64,000 nucleotides of DNA, taken from positions 1,302,001 to 1,366,000 of the forward strand of contig NC_059407.1 of assembly GCF_905220565.1 (NCBI RefSeq), written 5' to 3'. The notes under the pieces are model-generated. The model was not told the DNA's origin. It made no database searches and saw only the letters and a program-made list of their open reading frames with translations. The position numbers were made by a program, and so were the translations under genes. Below are positions 12,493 through 23,204 of the stretch, one piece after another. Positions within the stretch are counted from its first letter, which is position 1. Each line of letters begins with the position of its first letter. The DNA comes from Melitaea cinxia. Taxonomy: Eukaryota; Arthropoda; Insecta; Lepidoptera; Nymphalidae.

Positions 12493-12673
12493 TCTACTGA
12501 TAATACTAATATTATATAGCTGAAAAGTTGTTTTAATCTCACTAATCTCAAAAACTACTGAAATAACTATTTACTATTTACACAATACTTATACACATAT
12601 ACATTTGTCGAGGAAGACTATAGGCTATTTCTACCTCAAATTAACGCATGTAAAACCGCAGGACACCGCTAGT
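12493..12673 (+). mobile_element. Helitron-like non-autonomous element
   Basis: It begins TCTACTGATAATACTAATAT after an A and ends GGACACCGCTAGT. It shares the gctgaaaagttg and gtcgaggaagactataggc blocks. The base after CTAGT is A, not the usual T. Confidence 0.45.
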
Positions 12674-12805
12674 ATAGGATATTATAATTTCAATAAATGA
12701 CAGTACAATAATTGTGAAGATCTCAGACAACTTGATCAGTTCATAAACATGTAACTATATATGAGTAGTTTCACATTGTCTAGTATATTGAACGCATATT
12801 GTTTC

Positions 12806-13148
12806 GCTTCAGCCTGTAATATCCCACTGCTGAGCATAGTCCTTTTTCTCCATGTAGGAGAAGGATCAGAGCTTAATCCACCACGCTGCTCCAATGCGGG
12901 TTGGCGGATATATTCCATACTATAAGTAACGATCGCTATCAAGTGTACATTATAATAACCGAGACCGACGACTTAACGTGCTCTCTGAGGCACGGTGGGG
13001 AGACCCACAAGCACAAATACCCAGACCACACAGCAAATAACTGTATGGCCAATACAGATAAATGTTTGTCATGAGCGGGGATCAAAACCGCAACTGCCAG
13101 CGTAACAGCCACAAACCAGTGCTGTGACCGTTGCGCCAACGCGTCGTC
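12806..13148 (-). mobile_element. SINE family A, near full length, inverted
   Basis: It matches the 1611-1952 copy along its length: CAGCCTGTAATATCCCACTGCTGAGCATAG at the 3' side, then the gatcgctatca block. A decayed tRNA-like head (caaaaccgcaactgccagcg..gttgcgccaacg) closes it. Confidence 0.72.
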
Positions 13149-13149
13149 A

Positions 13150-14000
13150 ATATTGCTTATAATTGTAAATATTTAAAAAGTTTGACTAGCAGCCATTTTC
13201 AAACACCCTATCTATCTCTGAATTTGAAATTGTATCTCAAGTAAAGTTAGAATTCCGACTTACGTCACCGAATTCGTCCTAAACGAATTGTGACCTAGAA
13301 AAAAAAGCAGAGCTATAAATAGATTATTGAAACTGGCCGTTTATAAGGTTTATCCGCTTATTCCGCGGAACGCTAAACGAACGACATATTTTTCAAATAC
13401 TTCTATTTTGTGAACCGCATTCAACAATAAAATATGGAGCGTTCGTGAAATTAATGATATTAGCTGCCCTCCGTGCCCTTTATTCCGAGTATCATATTTT
13501 TTATCATTCCCCGAACTCCGAAGAAGACGGGTTCCTAAAAACAATCGGGTTTATTTAGTTTGCTTGTTGAGGTGTCAAAATTAATTTATGGTATTCGTTG
13601 CATTGAGACGTGATGTCAGCGGGGTTAAAAAAATGTTCTATGATGTTTTGACTTTGGTTATTGAGGCAGTATATTGTTAGGCTTTATTAGAAGGAAGTAA
13701 GTTTTATTCATTGTTAAGTCTAGTGGTTTCAAGGCCTAGCTATGATTACCTACAACTGGCTTGACCTAGGTAGCTACTGGTAACACAGTTTTAGGTAAAA
13801 TCGATAAGAAACAGCTAAAATTACCAAGTTTTATACGGTATATAGGTACAGGAGCCTAAGGACAAAATTTCACCGTTATATGTACCTCTTGCCTGGTCCT
13901 ACCATGTCTATCAAGCCGTTCGATCAAGCAAGTTTGTTTCTCGATGAATCGAACTTCATCATCATCGATTTCTTGAAGGTTTGTAAACAAATTAATATAT
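13150..14000. other. Unique-looking stretch, no gene called
   Basis: The part at 13340-13560 is less AT-rich than its surroundings and could be a conserved non-coding element. No frame is convincing. Confidence 0.4.
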
Positions 14001-14155
14001 GTTGGTGAGTAAGATGACCAAAGCTCCTGGTTGAATTGGCGATAGGATCAGCAATGCGCTTGCGATGCTTCTGGAGTTGCAGACGTCTATAAGCTACTGT
14101 AATCGCTTACTGTCAGGTGAGTCATACGCTTTTTTGTCGACCTAATTATATATAA
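14001..14155 (+). mobile_element. Family C 3' fragment
   Basis: It has gttggtgagtaagatgacc, gcgcttgcgatgcttctgg and cgcttactgtcaggtgagtc, ending gtcgacctaattatata. It abuts the tandem duplication that starts at 14161. Confidence 0.6.
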
Positions 14156-14160
14156 ACTTT

Positions 14161-14467
14161 GTTGATGGTTCCCTAGAATATGTCTAATTTTATTGTCCAT
14201 CTGTCTTTCCGTTTTTGTGTATATTTTATTCTTTGTTTAGAAGAAAGGTTTAACTAGGTCAATGTATAATTGTTAGTAGCCTCTCAAATTTATTTATTTT
14301 TTGTATAAAAAAAAATGTGTTGATTGTTCCATAGAATATGTCTAATTTTGTTGTCTGTCCGTCTTTCCGTTTTTGTGTATATTGTATTCTTTGTCTAGAA
14401 GAAAGGTTTAACTAGGTCAATGTGTGATTGATATTAGCATCTCACGTTTATTTATTTTTTGTATAAA
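14161..14467. repeat. Direct tandem duplication, two units of about 158 bp
   Basis: gttgatggttccctagaatatg (14161) recurs as gttgattgttccatagaatatg (14319). The two units stay alignable through gtctttccgtttttgtgtatat and agaagaaaggtttaactaggtcaatg to tttattttttgtataaaa. Confidence 0.8.
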
Positions 14468-14703
14468 ATTAAGTTATAATAAGTAAATAAAGTAAATATG
14501 GTATTTATTATATGGTAAGAACTTTGAAAACTGAGATTGATATTCTCAACATTAGTTAGTGTGTAAAAAGTGATTCAAGACATTTTTATACTATGTTATA
14601 TATGCTCCTAGTTTATTTTATTAATAACACTTAGTAAATCTTTAAAGTAGCTTTAACAAATATCTTATAGAGTACATTTAAAAAAATTATCAATAATCAT
14701 TAT

Positions 14704-14850
14704 TTCAGTTTATCGCAGTCCACTGCTGGACATAGACTTCCCCATGTTTGCGCCAGACATCCCGGTTTTCCGCAATCCTCATCCAGGCTACACCGGCATT
14801 CGGTCCAGTGGGCTGGAGGACCTCGTGTTTGTGTGTTGTCCACTCCATGA
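14704..14850 (-). mobile_element. LINE-type 3' end fragment related to family B tails
   Basis: It starts cagtttatcgcagtccactgctggacatag and continues gcgccagacatcccggttttccgcaatcctc. This 3' end is shared with 34820-34950 and 58683-58770 but differs upstream from family B. Confidence 0.5.
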
Positions 14851-14854
14851 CACG

Positions 14855-16300
14855 TTTCTAACAAATAATAATAATAATATGTTTTAAAAATAGATCCCAG
14901 TACTTGACTAACACAATAAAGTTTTTATAATAGTAACGATTTCAATATTAATACCACCCGGGTAGTTCTTTGTATTAATATAATTTATAATATTAGCGTA
15001 ATTGACTATCTTTATTGATTTCGTAACAATCGATATCGGTTCGATATTGACGGCTTAACCTCTACACGACTTACCACCTGACTCGTTCCTAGTATCGATT
15101 TATTGATTGTAAAAAATTATATTCGATTATTGTTTTGTTATTTCCCATTATCACGGCTAAATTAGTTGTTTATATTCGATTATTACAATCGACAAGGTTT
15201 ACTATGGTTTTATTAATAAGGATTAAAATAAAACTTGCAAAACATAAGGTACCATTGAGTTTATTCTACGTCTAAATAATGATTACTACCTATGAAATTA
15301 TTTTTTGATGAAATGTAATAAGACTTTTTTGACTAAACTTAGTTGTACAACTTAATCTTATCCTATTATATTTTATTTTAAGCACAAAGTAAAAAAATTA
15401 GAAAACATAAACAACAAAATAATAACAATAACTCTTTAATTTTTATGACCTCAGTGATAAATATTTAAGCGAAACAGTCCCATTGATAATTTTTTTTCAG
15501 ATTTTTGAACAGAAAACTAGAAACATAAAACTTATTTATATAACAACGCGAAAAATTAAATTGAAAGCACTTAAAAACACACACACAAGAAATAAAAATG
15601 TAATGTCCACAATAAACATCATATCTGATTGTCGTGCACATGCTTGCGAATTACTTTAATAAGCTATGAAATATTTTATGTTATTTAGTTTTATAAAATT
15701 CTTAAAAGTTTATATACTTATATAAAAATAAAAAAAATAAAAATTGTAGTTTGAAATTTAAAAAACGAAACAATTTCAAAATAAATTTAGAATATAATTT
15801 ATTTAGGCATTTGATAAATTGTTCAACTGATCAAAAAAAGAAAAAAATATGTATAATTATATAAAAAATATATTAGTTTCAAGCCTACTAACGCCATCTA
15901 TCAACAGCGTCGTGCGTCACGTAGCGCGTGCGCTTGACGTTTGACGAGACGAGACAGCCTTATAATTCACTACGAGCTTCCGTTGTTACGTGCGAACTTG
16001 TATTGTTACGCGCCATACTTAGGGCTGTCAGATCTGTTCTGATATTGTTAAAATGAAAAGACGTTTCTTTCTACAATATTATGATTATTGTTTTACAATT
16101 ATAACAACTAAATTGAACAATAATAATATGTACTATTTATATGAGTATATATTAAACTGTTTTCCAAAATATTAATCTTATAAGAACTCCATAAGCACCG
16201 TTATAAAAAAAGGTTTGGTATACGATTATCTTATTGGAAATATTCTAATTGGTATATGAAGTACGTTGAGTTTTTCAATATAATAATAATAATAATAAAT
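14855..16300. other. AT-rich stretch with one GC-rich patch
   Basis: The patch at about 15885-16030 (acgccatctatcaacagcg, cgtcacgtagcgcgtgcgc) is CpG-rich and may be a transposon relic or a regulatory block. The rest is unmatched. Confidence 0.4.
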
Positions 16301-16309
16301 ATCTACACA

Positions 16310-16543
16310 ATACGCACACGGTCGTCTGTTCCTAAAGTAAGCAACGTAATGCTTGTTATAGGTAACAGCCGACTGGTATAGCTACATATTTTTTTTTTCG
16401 ATAAACTTACTTATAAATAATACATATAATAAAAAAACAAACAAATATATATATATTAAACCCAGACTCGGGGTGGGAATCGAACCCACAACCCTCGGAG
16501 CAGAAAGCAGGGTCACTACAAACTGTGCCAACGAGCTAGTCAA
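16310..16543 (-). mobile_element. tRNA-headed SINE family F, inverted
   Basis: The minus strand starts GACTAGCTCGTTGGCACAGT and contains GGGTTCGATTCCCACCC. The plus-strand left part, gtctgttcctaaagtaagcaacgtaatgc, matches the copy at 1316. Confidence 0.65.
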
Positions 16544-16544
16544 C

Positions 16545-17380
16545 ATATTAGGAAATTGCGTTAAAATTTACCTATATAATAATGTGAGAGGGTTTGTGTC
16601 GTTGTTATGAAAAGCTGATGATCAGAAGATAAAGATTTAGACAATTTTATTTTCGTGTTATAAAATCTGCTTAGAAAAAAACTGCAACTATTAATTTATT
16701 TTATGAGTTGACTTATCTGATGTAGGTAGGCATACCAAATATTTGGTGAAAACTGACCGATTTATCAAAGCTTAAAAAAATAGTACTTTATTTTATCAAA
16801 ACTTATTAGCATCGATTTTGATTAGATGTGAAATCTTTGCAACAACTTCTGTTGGTTAAGGAAGTAAATATTCCTATGAAATCAATGCACGTCGTCATAG
16901 ATTAAATCTTTTAAGGTTTGATGTCTGAATTGGTTTAACAAATTGAATGGTGATGTTTTTATAAGTGACCGTATATGGCAATGTCGTGAGTGTGATCGTA
17001 AACAGGGAAAGCGAAATGTGAAGATATTCGAGATGCTCAGTAAATGGCTGATGATCTGAAAATGGCTAAGATGGAAAATAAAATTAATATTGTAATAGTG
17101 CTTATTTTAGTTTTTAATGATGTATGCGTTCTTCGTTCCTTGATATAAAATATTAATTTCAATTATTATAGTGTCCAATTAGATCAAATGTTAAGCCTAA
17201 AAATAATATCGTACTCGAAAAAAGTCATGTGTAAACCGGCCATGATAGTAAAATGTTACTGTCAGATGTGATGCGTAAATAAACCTCAGAGAGTTATACC
17301 TCTAATAGACACTCATTTCAGTTTCATCAAACATCAAATTTTAATTTACAAAAGTGTGTGTGTACTTATGTACGCAGGTA
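16545..17380. other. AT-rich stretch, nothing recognised
   Basis: No supported gene or shared repeat copy. Confidence 0.45.
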
Positions 17381-17381
17381 A

Positions 17382-17540
17382 GAAGTTATACTTCATTGGC
17401 TAGCTAACTTCACGTTGCGAACTTCTTCTTCGTTGATTGGCTAACTTCAGGGTGTCGGGTTTTTCGTGACGGTGTGCGCGCGCATCGTAAAAATTTATTC
17501 TCATAATTTTTCTCTAACCCGCCAAAAGAAGTATAACTTC
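17382..17540 (+). mobile_element. MITE family I, 159 bp
   Basis: It starts GAAGTTATACTTC and ends GAAGTATAACTTC, with the inverted match reaching into attggc / gccaaaag. The centre is GC-rich (cgtgacggtgtgcgcgcgc). A copy in the opposite direction lies at 43635. Confidence 0.65.
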
Positions 17541-17985
17541 AAACACAATAAAAGGCAGTTGTTAATACGATTTCATTCCCCATTTTTTTTGCACGCCACG
17601 CCCCTTTTAATCGTTTTTTAAGAAGTAAATTCCAAGATCTAAGCTATTACATATTTGTTATGTTTTTATAACTCAATTACGAAAGTAATGTATACTTTAA
17701 TATATTCAATTCCTACCGTTGGAGTGCATTTGACCTATGAATTTTATGTACAACCTCACAGTAGGTGCCTGGCTGAGGTTAGTGTTTGCATCACCGTAAT
17801 ATCGGCTGTTATACTGGTTTATCTTGACTATTTTATTTTTTATCGCCTACTGAGGATTAAGGCTTTAGCAGACTATTAATGTAGATTTATCTTACTTTCA
17901 ATATCTATTAGCTTTTAGGCTATGAGTTGTATGTGATGGGTCTGGTGTATTGATGGTAAAGAAATTTCTGTATTGGCGACGGTCA
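17541..17985. other. Stretch with one short hydrophobic frame, not called
   Basis: A 74-codon plus-strand frame at 17655-17879 is rich in Ile, Val and Tyr, but has no family resemblance, splice context or promoter. Confidence 0.35.
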
Positions 17986-17987
17986 CC

Positions 17988-18266
17988 AAATCAAAATAAA
18001 AATCAAAAATAGCTTTATTCAAATAGGCTCCAAGAGCACTTTCGAATCGTCATTTTATAAATTAAAACTTTAAAAATCAATTATTAAATTTGTAGAAGTA
18101 AAGCTACCACCGATTCGGAATGTAGATTCTGCAGAGAAGAATCGCTAAGAAACTCTGCAGTTACTCTTTTGAAAAATAATATAAAAACTGTGTTTTAGTA
18201 CAAAATTAGTAACATGTTGCATAAAATATAGCGTCACTAAGTCCACACATCTTTATCAACTATGTA
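17988..18266. repeat. Interspersed repeat family J
   Basis: It matches 8674-8843 and extends further left with aaaaatagctttattcaaataggctccaagagcac. Confidence 0.55.
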
Positions 18267-18439
18267 ATCCTGCATCGAGTAATAAGCTTTATCTATTTTT
18301 TTTTAAATTAAAACTTTAAACTTAATTAAAATTAAATAAAAAAAAATATACAAATCTACACCGATAAAGACAGATACAGCCGAAACAAACACAAATACCC
18401 AGATCACAGCATGTCATGTAATGTCTGCTGTTATGACTG

Positions 18440-18765
18440 TTTCGACGACTGCTCTGATATAATGGTGTCAGCGGCACTTAAAAAACCGACGGTCGCGGGT
18501 TGGATTTCCGCGCGGAGTGGATATTTATTTTTATACAAATATTTATTTCCAGTCTGGTTGCTAGTCGTCGTGGGTCTCCCCACAGTGCAACGGAAAGCAC
18601 GTTGAGCTGTCGGTCCCGGTTGTTGTCATGTACCTACACGTGATAGCGATCGTTACTCATAGTAAAGAATATATCCGCGTTTGAGCAGCGTGATGCATTA
18701 AGCTCGGATCCTTCTCCTACACGAGAAAAGAGAACTATGCAGTGGGATATTGCAGGCCGAAGAGA
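18440..18765 (+). mobile_element. SINE family A copy, diverged
   Basis: The head is degenerate (ggtcgcgggttggatttccgcg). The body is clear: gtgggtctccccacagtgc, tgtcggtcccggttgttgtcatg, gatagcgatcgttactcatag. The 3' end reads gcagtgggatattgcaggccgaa. Confidence 0.68.
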
Positions 18766-19044
18766 GCGCGAAGTGATTTAATCTTTTATAGGATACATTT
18801 AAATATAGGATGTAGTGAAGTATTAATGTATAAGACTTATTTTAGCACAGGCACATGTAACGTTTTTGTTCAACTTGAAAAAGGAATATCGTTTTCTAAA
18901 AAAAAAAGTTTAAATTTTATTATTTTTAATACTATAAACGCCTGACTGCTTTCTTCTACGTTAAACTCAATTTCTTTCACACTATCAAAAGCTGTGAAAT
19001 GTTTTCAAATAAATAACACCCTGAAAGAATATTTTTATCTTATA

Positions 19045-19228
19045 ACATACACACACGGTTAAACTTAATACTGACTGATATACCTTCATTTTTTTTCGAT
19101 AAACGCATATACGAATAATACATATATAAATAAATATATATTACACCCAGATTCGGGGCTCGAATCGCAACCTACAACGCTCGAAGCAGAAAGCTGGGTT
19201 ACTATAAACTGCGCCAACGGGCTAGTCA
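19045..19228 (-). mobile_element. tRNA-headed SINE family F, inverted and decayed
   Basis: The minus strand starts GACTAGCCCGTTGGCGCAGT. The B box is damaged (gggctcgaatcgcaacc on the plus strand). Confidence 0.6.
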
Positions 19229-19839
19229 TGTGAAATTATTAAATATTTTTCTAATTTATACTTCATATAATTCTGAATCAATTCAATGAGTAATTAAATA
19301 TGTTAATAAACTTCTAACATTTGAATTAACGAAGTAATTAAGGTGATTACATGGGTACATGGGTAATATTTCGACGATGTCTATTATATTTTAATCTCGT
19401 TTCTTATATATCTAGGATATTTCAAAAAAAAAATCTTCACTGTAAGTATTTACAGCCGTTCTACGTCTCATTTTTATTTCTTAGTAAATATGAAAGTAAA
19501 TTAATTCTATAAATAAATTAGATTATTATCTCAGTTACACATAGCAAATTAATTTTATAATATTTCCGCCAGATGACTTCTACGGGTAAGGCTGCGGCTA
19601 AAAGTTAGTTATTAATAAAGATGTTGATTTAATTTGCAAAATAATATTCTATAGTATAATATATTCATGAATTATTAATCTCATCGTAACAGGAAACAAA
19701 CAGCTCAAACACAGACGCGTGTCAGTTCCGCGTCCATGGCGGATTTCATTATTTATTGTCTAATATAAAACAGCATCGATCGTATTAATTAAATGGCGTA
19801 TGTCACCACTCCTCTCTCGTATTCATTGATCTACAAAAC

Positions 19840-20700
19840 CCCCACTTTAGGAGGGCAGTCATTGCCCCCCTATAACGGTACAGGCGGGGCTTGTGCCGTT
19901 CACGCCAATCGCCGCGAGTGCTGCGCGTGCGCCGATGATCTAAGCGAGTGATCTAGCGCTCATGTCATTTCGCGAGCACCCGATTGGTTGGTGATAAATT
20001 TCGCCGCCGCTCGATTTCGGTGATCTAGTTATATACGCGAGCGTTGATTTATCGCTCGTTAATGTCAACGCAGCTCATTTACGTTCTTGACTTTTTGTCA
20101 ACTTTGACCTAATTTCGTTTTTGAAACGCGAATCATAAAACTTTATGTCGAAACAATGAGTTTCGTAATTGTAAGCGACCGTTATCCGACCTGGAAGCCC
20201 TTTAAAATAAGCGGACACACCTATACCGGGCCATCAATAAAATATCGCGAGAGGCACCTGCGCTCAAATAAATAAATTACCAAGAAGCATCGGCGGCTCG
20301 AGAGAATAGCGCGCGTCATACGGTACGTGTTTTATGGTACGGGGCATAGAGAAAGTAACGGTAAGTGTGGACGCGACCTTCCCACCCGGTGTCCGCGTGC
20401 CGACTGACAGATGAGCGCGGTTTAACCTCTGATAATAAGAGGGAGGGGGACGGCGATAGATCGGGGCTGGTGTGCGAGAGGGATGGAGAACGTGTCTTCT
20501 TCGGTGATCGTGAAGTGCAAGATGAGTGTACAGTCACACACGGGCCACATCCGAGTGAGCCTCGGGGACGGTTTGAAAAACGAATCGGGTGACTCGCGTT
20601 GCGCGTACGCACGGACGCGCGCGCTCCAATTTTGAATTTGCTCGGCCTTTTATATCGGACATTTTATACTCTTTTTTTTAAACTGTATTTACAAATTTCA
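19840..20700 (+). promoter_or_regulatory. GC- and CpG-rich promoter-like block
   Basis: This stretch stands out from the AT-rich surroundings by many CpG-containing motifs and GC-rich runs. TATA-like motifs lie at about 20030 (gttatatacgcg) and 20649 (ttttatatcgg), and GATTGG, an inverted CCAAT, lies near 19980. It is followed by consensus splice donors at 20361 and 20856. The arrangement fits one or two promoters of a gene reading to the right, with a long first intron. Open frames on both strands near 20316-20612 are probably a by-product of GC content. Confidence 0.5.
20361..20366 (+). other. Candidate splice donor of an alternative leader exon
   Basis: AACG/GTAAGTGTGG is a strong donor inside the CpG-rich block. 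With the TATA-like motif near 20030 it could end an upstream non-coding first exon alternative to the one at 20808. Confidence 0.3.
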
Positions 20701-20807
20701 TTCTATTATATATTTGTGTTCCGGTTAATTGTGAACAAAAATTTGTGTGAGTGAAAACATGAGATGATACGTAACAGTTGAGTGGAAAATAGTCAAACTT
20801 TTTTTTT

Positions 20808-20855
20808 ATGAAAACATCGGAGTTGCTGTTGTTACCAGATTTTCCAAAAATCACG
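20808..20855 (+). CDS. Possible first coding exon of an unidentified host gene
   Basis: ATG at 20808 opens a 16-codon frame (MKTSELLLLPDFPKIT) that ends exactly at a GTAAGT donor in phase 0. It lies about 150 bp downstream of the TATA-like motif at 20649, as expected for a 5' end. The segment is hydrophobic in the middle but too short to call a signal peptide. I recognise no protein from it. It could also be part of a non-coding leader exon. I could not find the next exon; it may lie far to the right or outside the window. Confidence 0.35.
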
Positions 20856-20859
20856 GTAA

Positions 20860-23035
20860 GTTACGTTTTTCATATTGCATGTTCAACTTTAAAACTATTC
20901 AGTTTATTATAGTTAGCAGAATTTAAACATACAGAAAAAAAATTAACAACAAAACTATACAAAATGAAAACTATTCGTACACATTAAAAACAGATTTAAA
21001 AAAGTATTATTCAGAAGTACCTACAAAATTATGAAACAAAATAAACTACAAACTCATCAAACTATTCTATTATAAAATTATCCATTCTTTCCCTCATAAT
21101 ATATATTAAAAAAAACCGTCAAAAGTTTCGAAACGACCCTAATACATCTATTACACTTTCGAGAATCGAATCCGTGACCTGTTGTAATCAAGTAATACTC
21201 GTATTGTATAATCCCTATCATAGGTCATATCATATATGATTGATTACGACTCTTCACTATGGGAAGTTTATGATCGTAATTTTTTTGGACACGCAACCTC
21301 GGACCGGCCTTGTGTTTTTATTACACTATTATATATATATAAATAATGCGTATGTATATTTGTGTAAGCTTAAATCAATGAACTTTATTTGGTTTATATG
21401 TACTATATATTATGTAGTTTGAATCATTTTTTATTTACTTATTAAACTGCGGAGTTTCTTGCCGATTCTTAAGGTTAAAGATTATTTATTTCACAACATT
21501 TATTTCTCAAAAGAATACAATTCAGAAATCACAAACACTAAAATTGAACAAAATTTTATATGTTGGGTACATCGCAATGTAATATATGAACAATTCATAG
21601 TCGAGACAAGAAATTAACAATTTGTAACAGAAATATGCGCAACTGGAAATGTCAATTTTATGTTTCATTGTGTAACAAAAATTAATACTCTTATTCATTT
21701 TTATTTTTATTTGTTTTTTTCTTCTTCTTCACCCAGAATCTCCATTTTGAATCGGTGGTATCATCATATTTTACGATGATTAAAATTTAATTTAGCAAAA
21801 TAACTAATTGAAGGTGCTTTGGACAATGTTATGTCATATTTTTGATTTTGAATTATTTATAGGAGATTTAAGTACATTTAAAATGACAGTAAAGAAAGTA
21901 ACATACAGTAGGTAGAAGACCTAAGTTACAAAAGTGCAAAGGCGGTCTTATCTCTACAGTGATATCTACAATCCTTATTAATAGAGAAAATATTGGTAGC
22001 ATAACTAATAAAGTATGAAAATTATTTAAACCATATATTATTACTTATTTTATTATTTCTTACAACATTTTTGTTGCACTAATTTTACTTGTATTACATT
22101 TTACTTACTTGTAATTTATTCTATTTAAACAAATAATGTTTTATATTTAATTGGCTTAGATTTTCAGATTCTATAGGTAATTACACCATTGCCTAGTGGT
22201 GTCATGTTAGCAATATAGGGTTATTACACATGATGTGCTACAGTCAAAGTTTTCTGTAATAAATCATTATTATCAACGTTAAGCCTTTGCACTTTGTCGA
22301 GTAAGGATATTCTATTTTCTTAGTATTTATTAGTACAAATTTCAAAGTATGTCACACGAATTTTAAAGATCTTTAGCTTTTTATGAATATAAGAGTTGGA
22401 CTTTTTTTATATTTTATTTTGTTTTGTTTTCTAGTTCTTGTATTGATTGTAAGTAAACTTAACTTCTATTCTTTACTTTACAACTATTACTAAAGCAATA
22501 TCGATACGACATAATTTTAGTATACGTTAGTATCAAATAAAAATAAAATTACTACAAATCGCAATTTAACACTTAAAAATTAGGAATTTTTACTATTAAA
22601 TATCATTACGAAGTTTAACTAATATTTATCTTATTAATAATACAGTAAATAATTACATATTAATAAAAAAAACAACTTACTATAAAATTTCGCCACATCT
22701 CCAAGATAACGCTTGAAGGCACGGTCATTACGCACAAGTATAACGTTTCTTAATTTTATTACATTAATAGTTAGTGTTTTTTTAAACATATAAACTTTTT
22801 TATTCTTCAACTGTAAATCAAATTGCATAATGTCATTGTATCTATTTTAATACTTAGTATTCAGGGATGATGAATAAATAGGTCAGAATTTTATTACTAT
22901 TACTGGTAATTCTTTACTTGAGACCAAAAAAAAAAGCGGCCTTTTCGCATAGAGCGCGCATATTTTCTAGAAAACCTTTGAATGGAAATTTTCAAAAATA
23001 ACAATTCGGTAGAATGGTTGTTATTTTATAAATGA
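20860..23035. other. Intron-like AT-rich DNA after the promoter block
   Basis: No exon could be identified. If the donor at 20856 is real, this is the start of a long intron. Confidence 0.4.
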
Positions 23036-23040
23036 AAATA

Positions 23041-23160
23041 AACCCGACTGGTGAGGTACCTCAACCGTACAGAAGGCGATTGTCATGCTCCTGGTGTTGC
23101 AAGCGTCCATAGACTACGGTATCTACTGAAATCATGTGGACCGTACGGCTACTATACCGC
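23041..23160 (+). mobile_element. Family C fragment, decayed
   Basis: It has cccgactggtgaggtacctcaacc, then ctcctggtgttgcaagcgtccatagac, with an internal deletion. Confidence 0.45.
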
Positions 23161-23176
23161 GCTCGTGTTATAAAAT

Positions 23177-23200
23177 TAAAAAAAAAAAAAAAAAAAAAAA
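23177..23200. repeat. Poly-A run
   Basis: More than 20 consecutive A close to a family C fragment, possibly a retroposon tail. Confidence 0.75.
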
Positions 23201-23204
23201 GTCA

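Noticed and set aside
20316..20612. Overlapping open frames on both strands (75 and 98 codons) in the CpG-rich block
   Set aside because: GC-rich DNA has few stop codons, so both strands stay open. Neither product resembles a protein family, and a strong splice donor at 20361 cuts the region. Treated as promoter/leader sequence.
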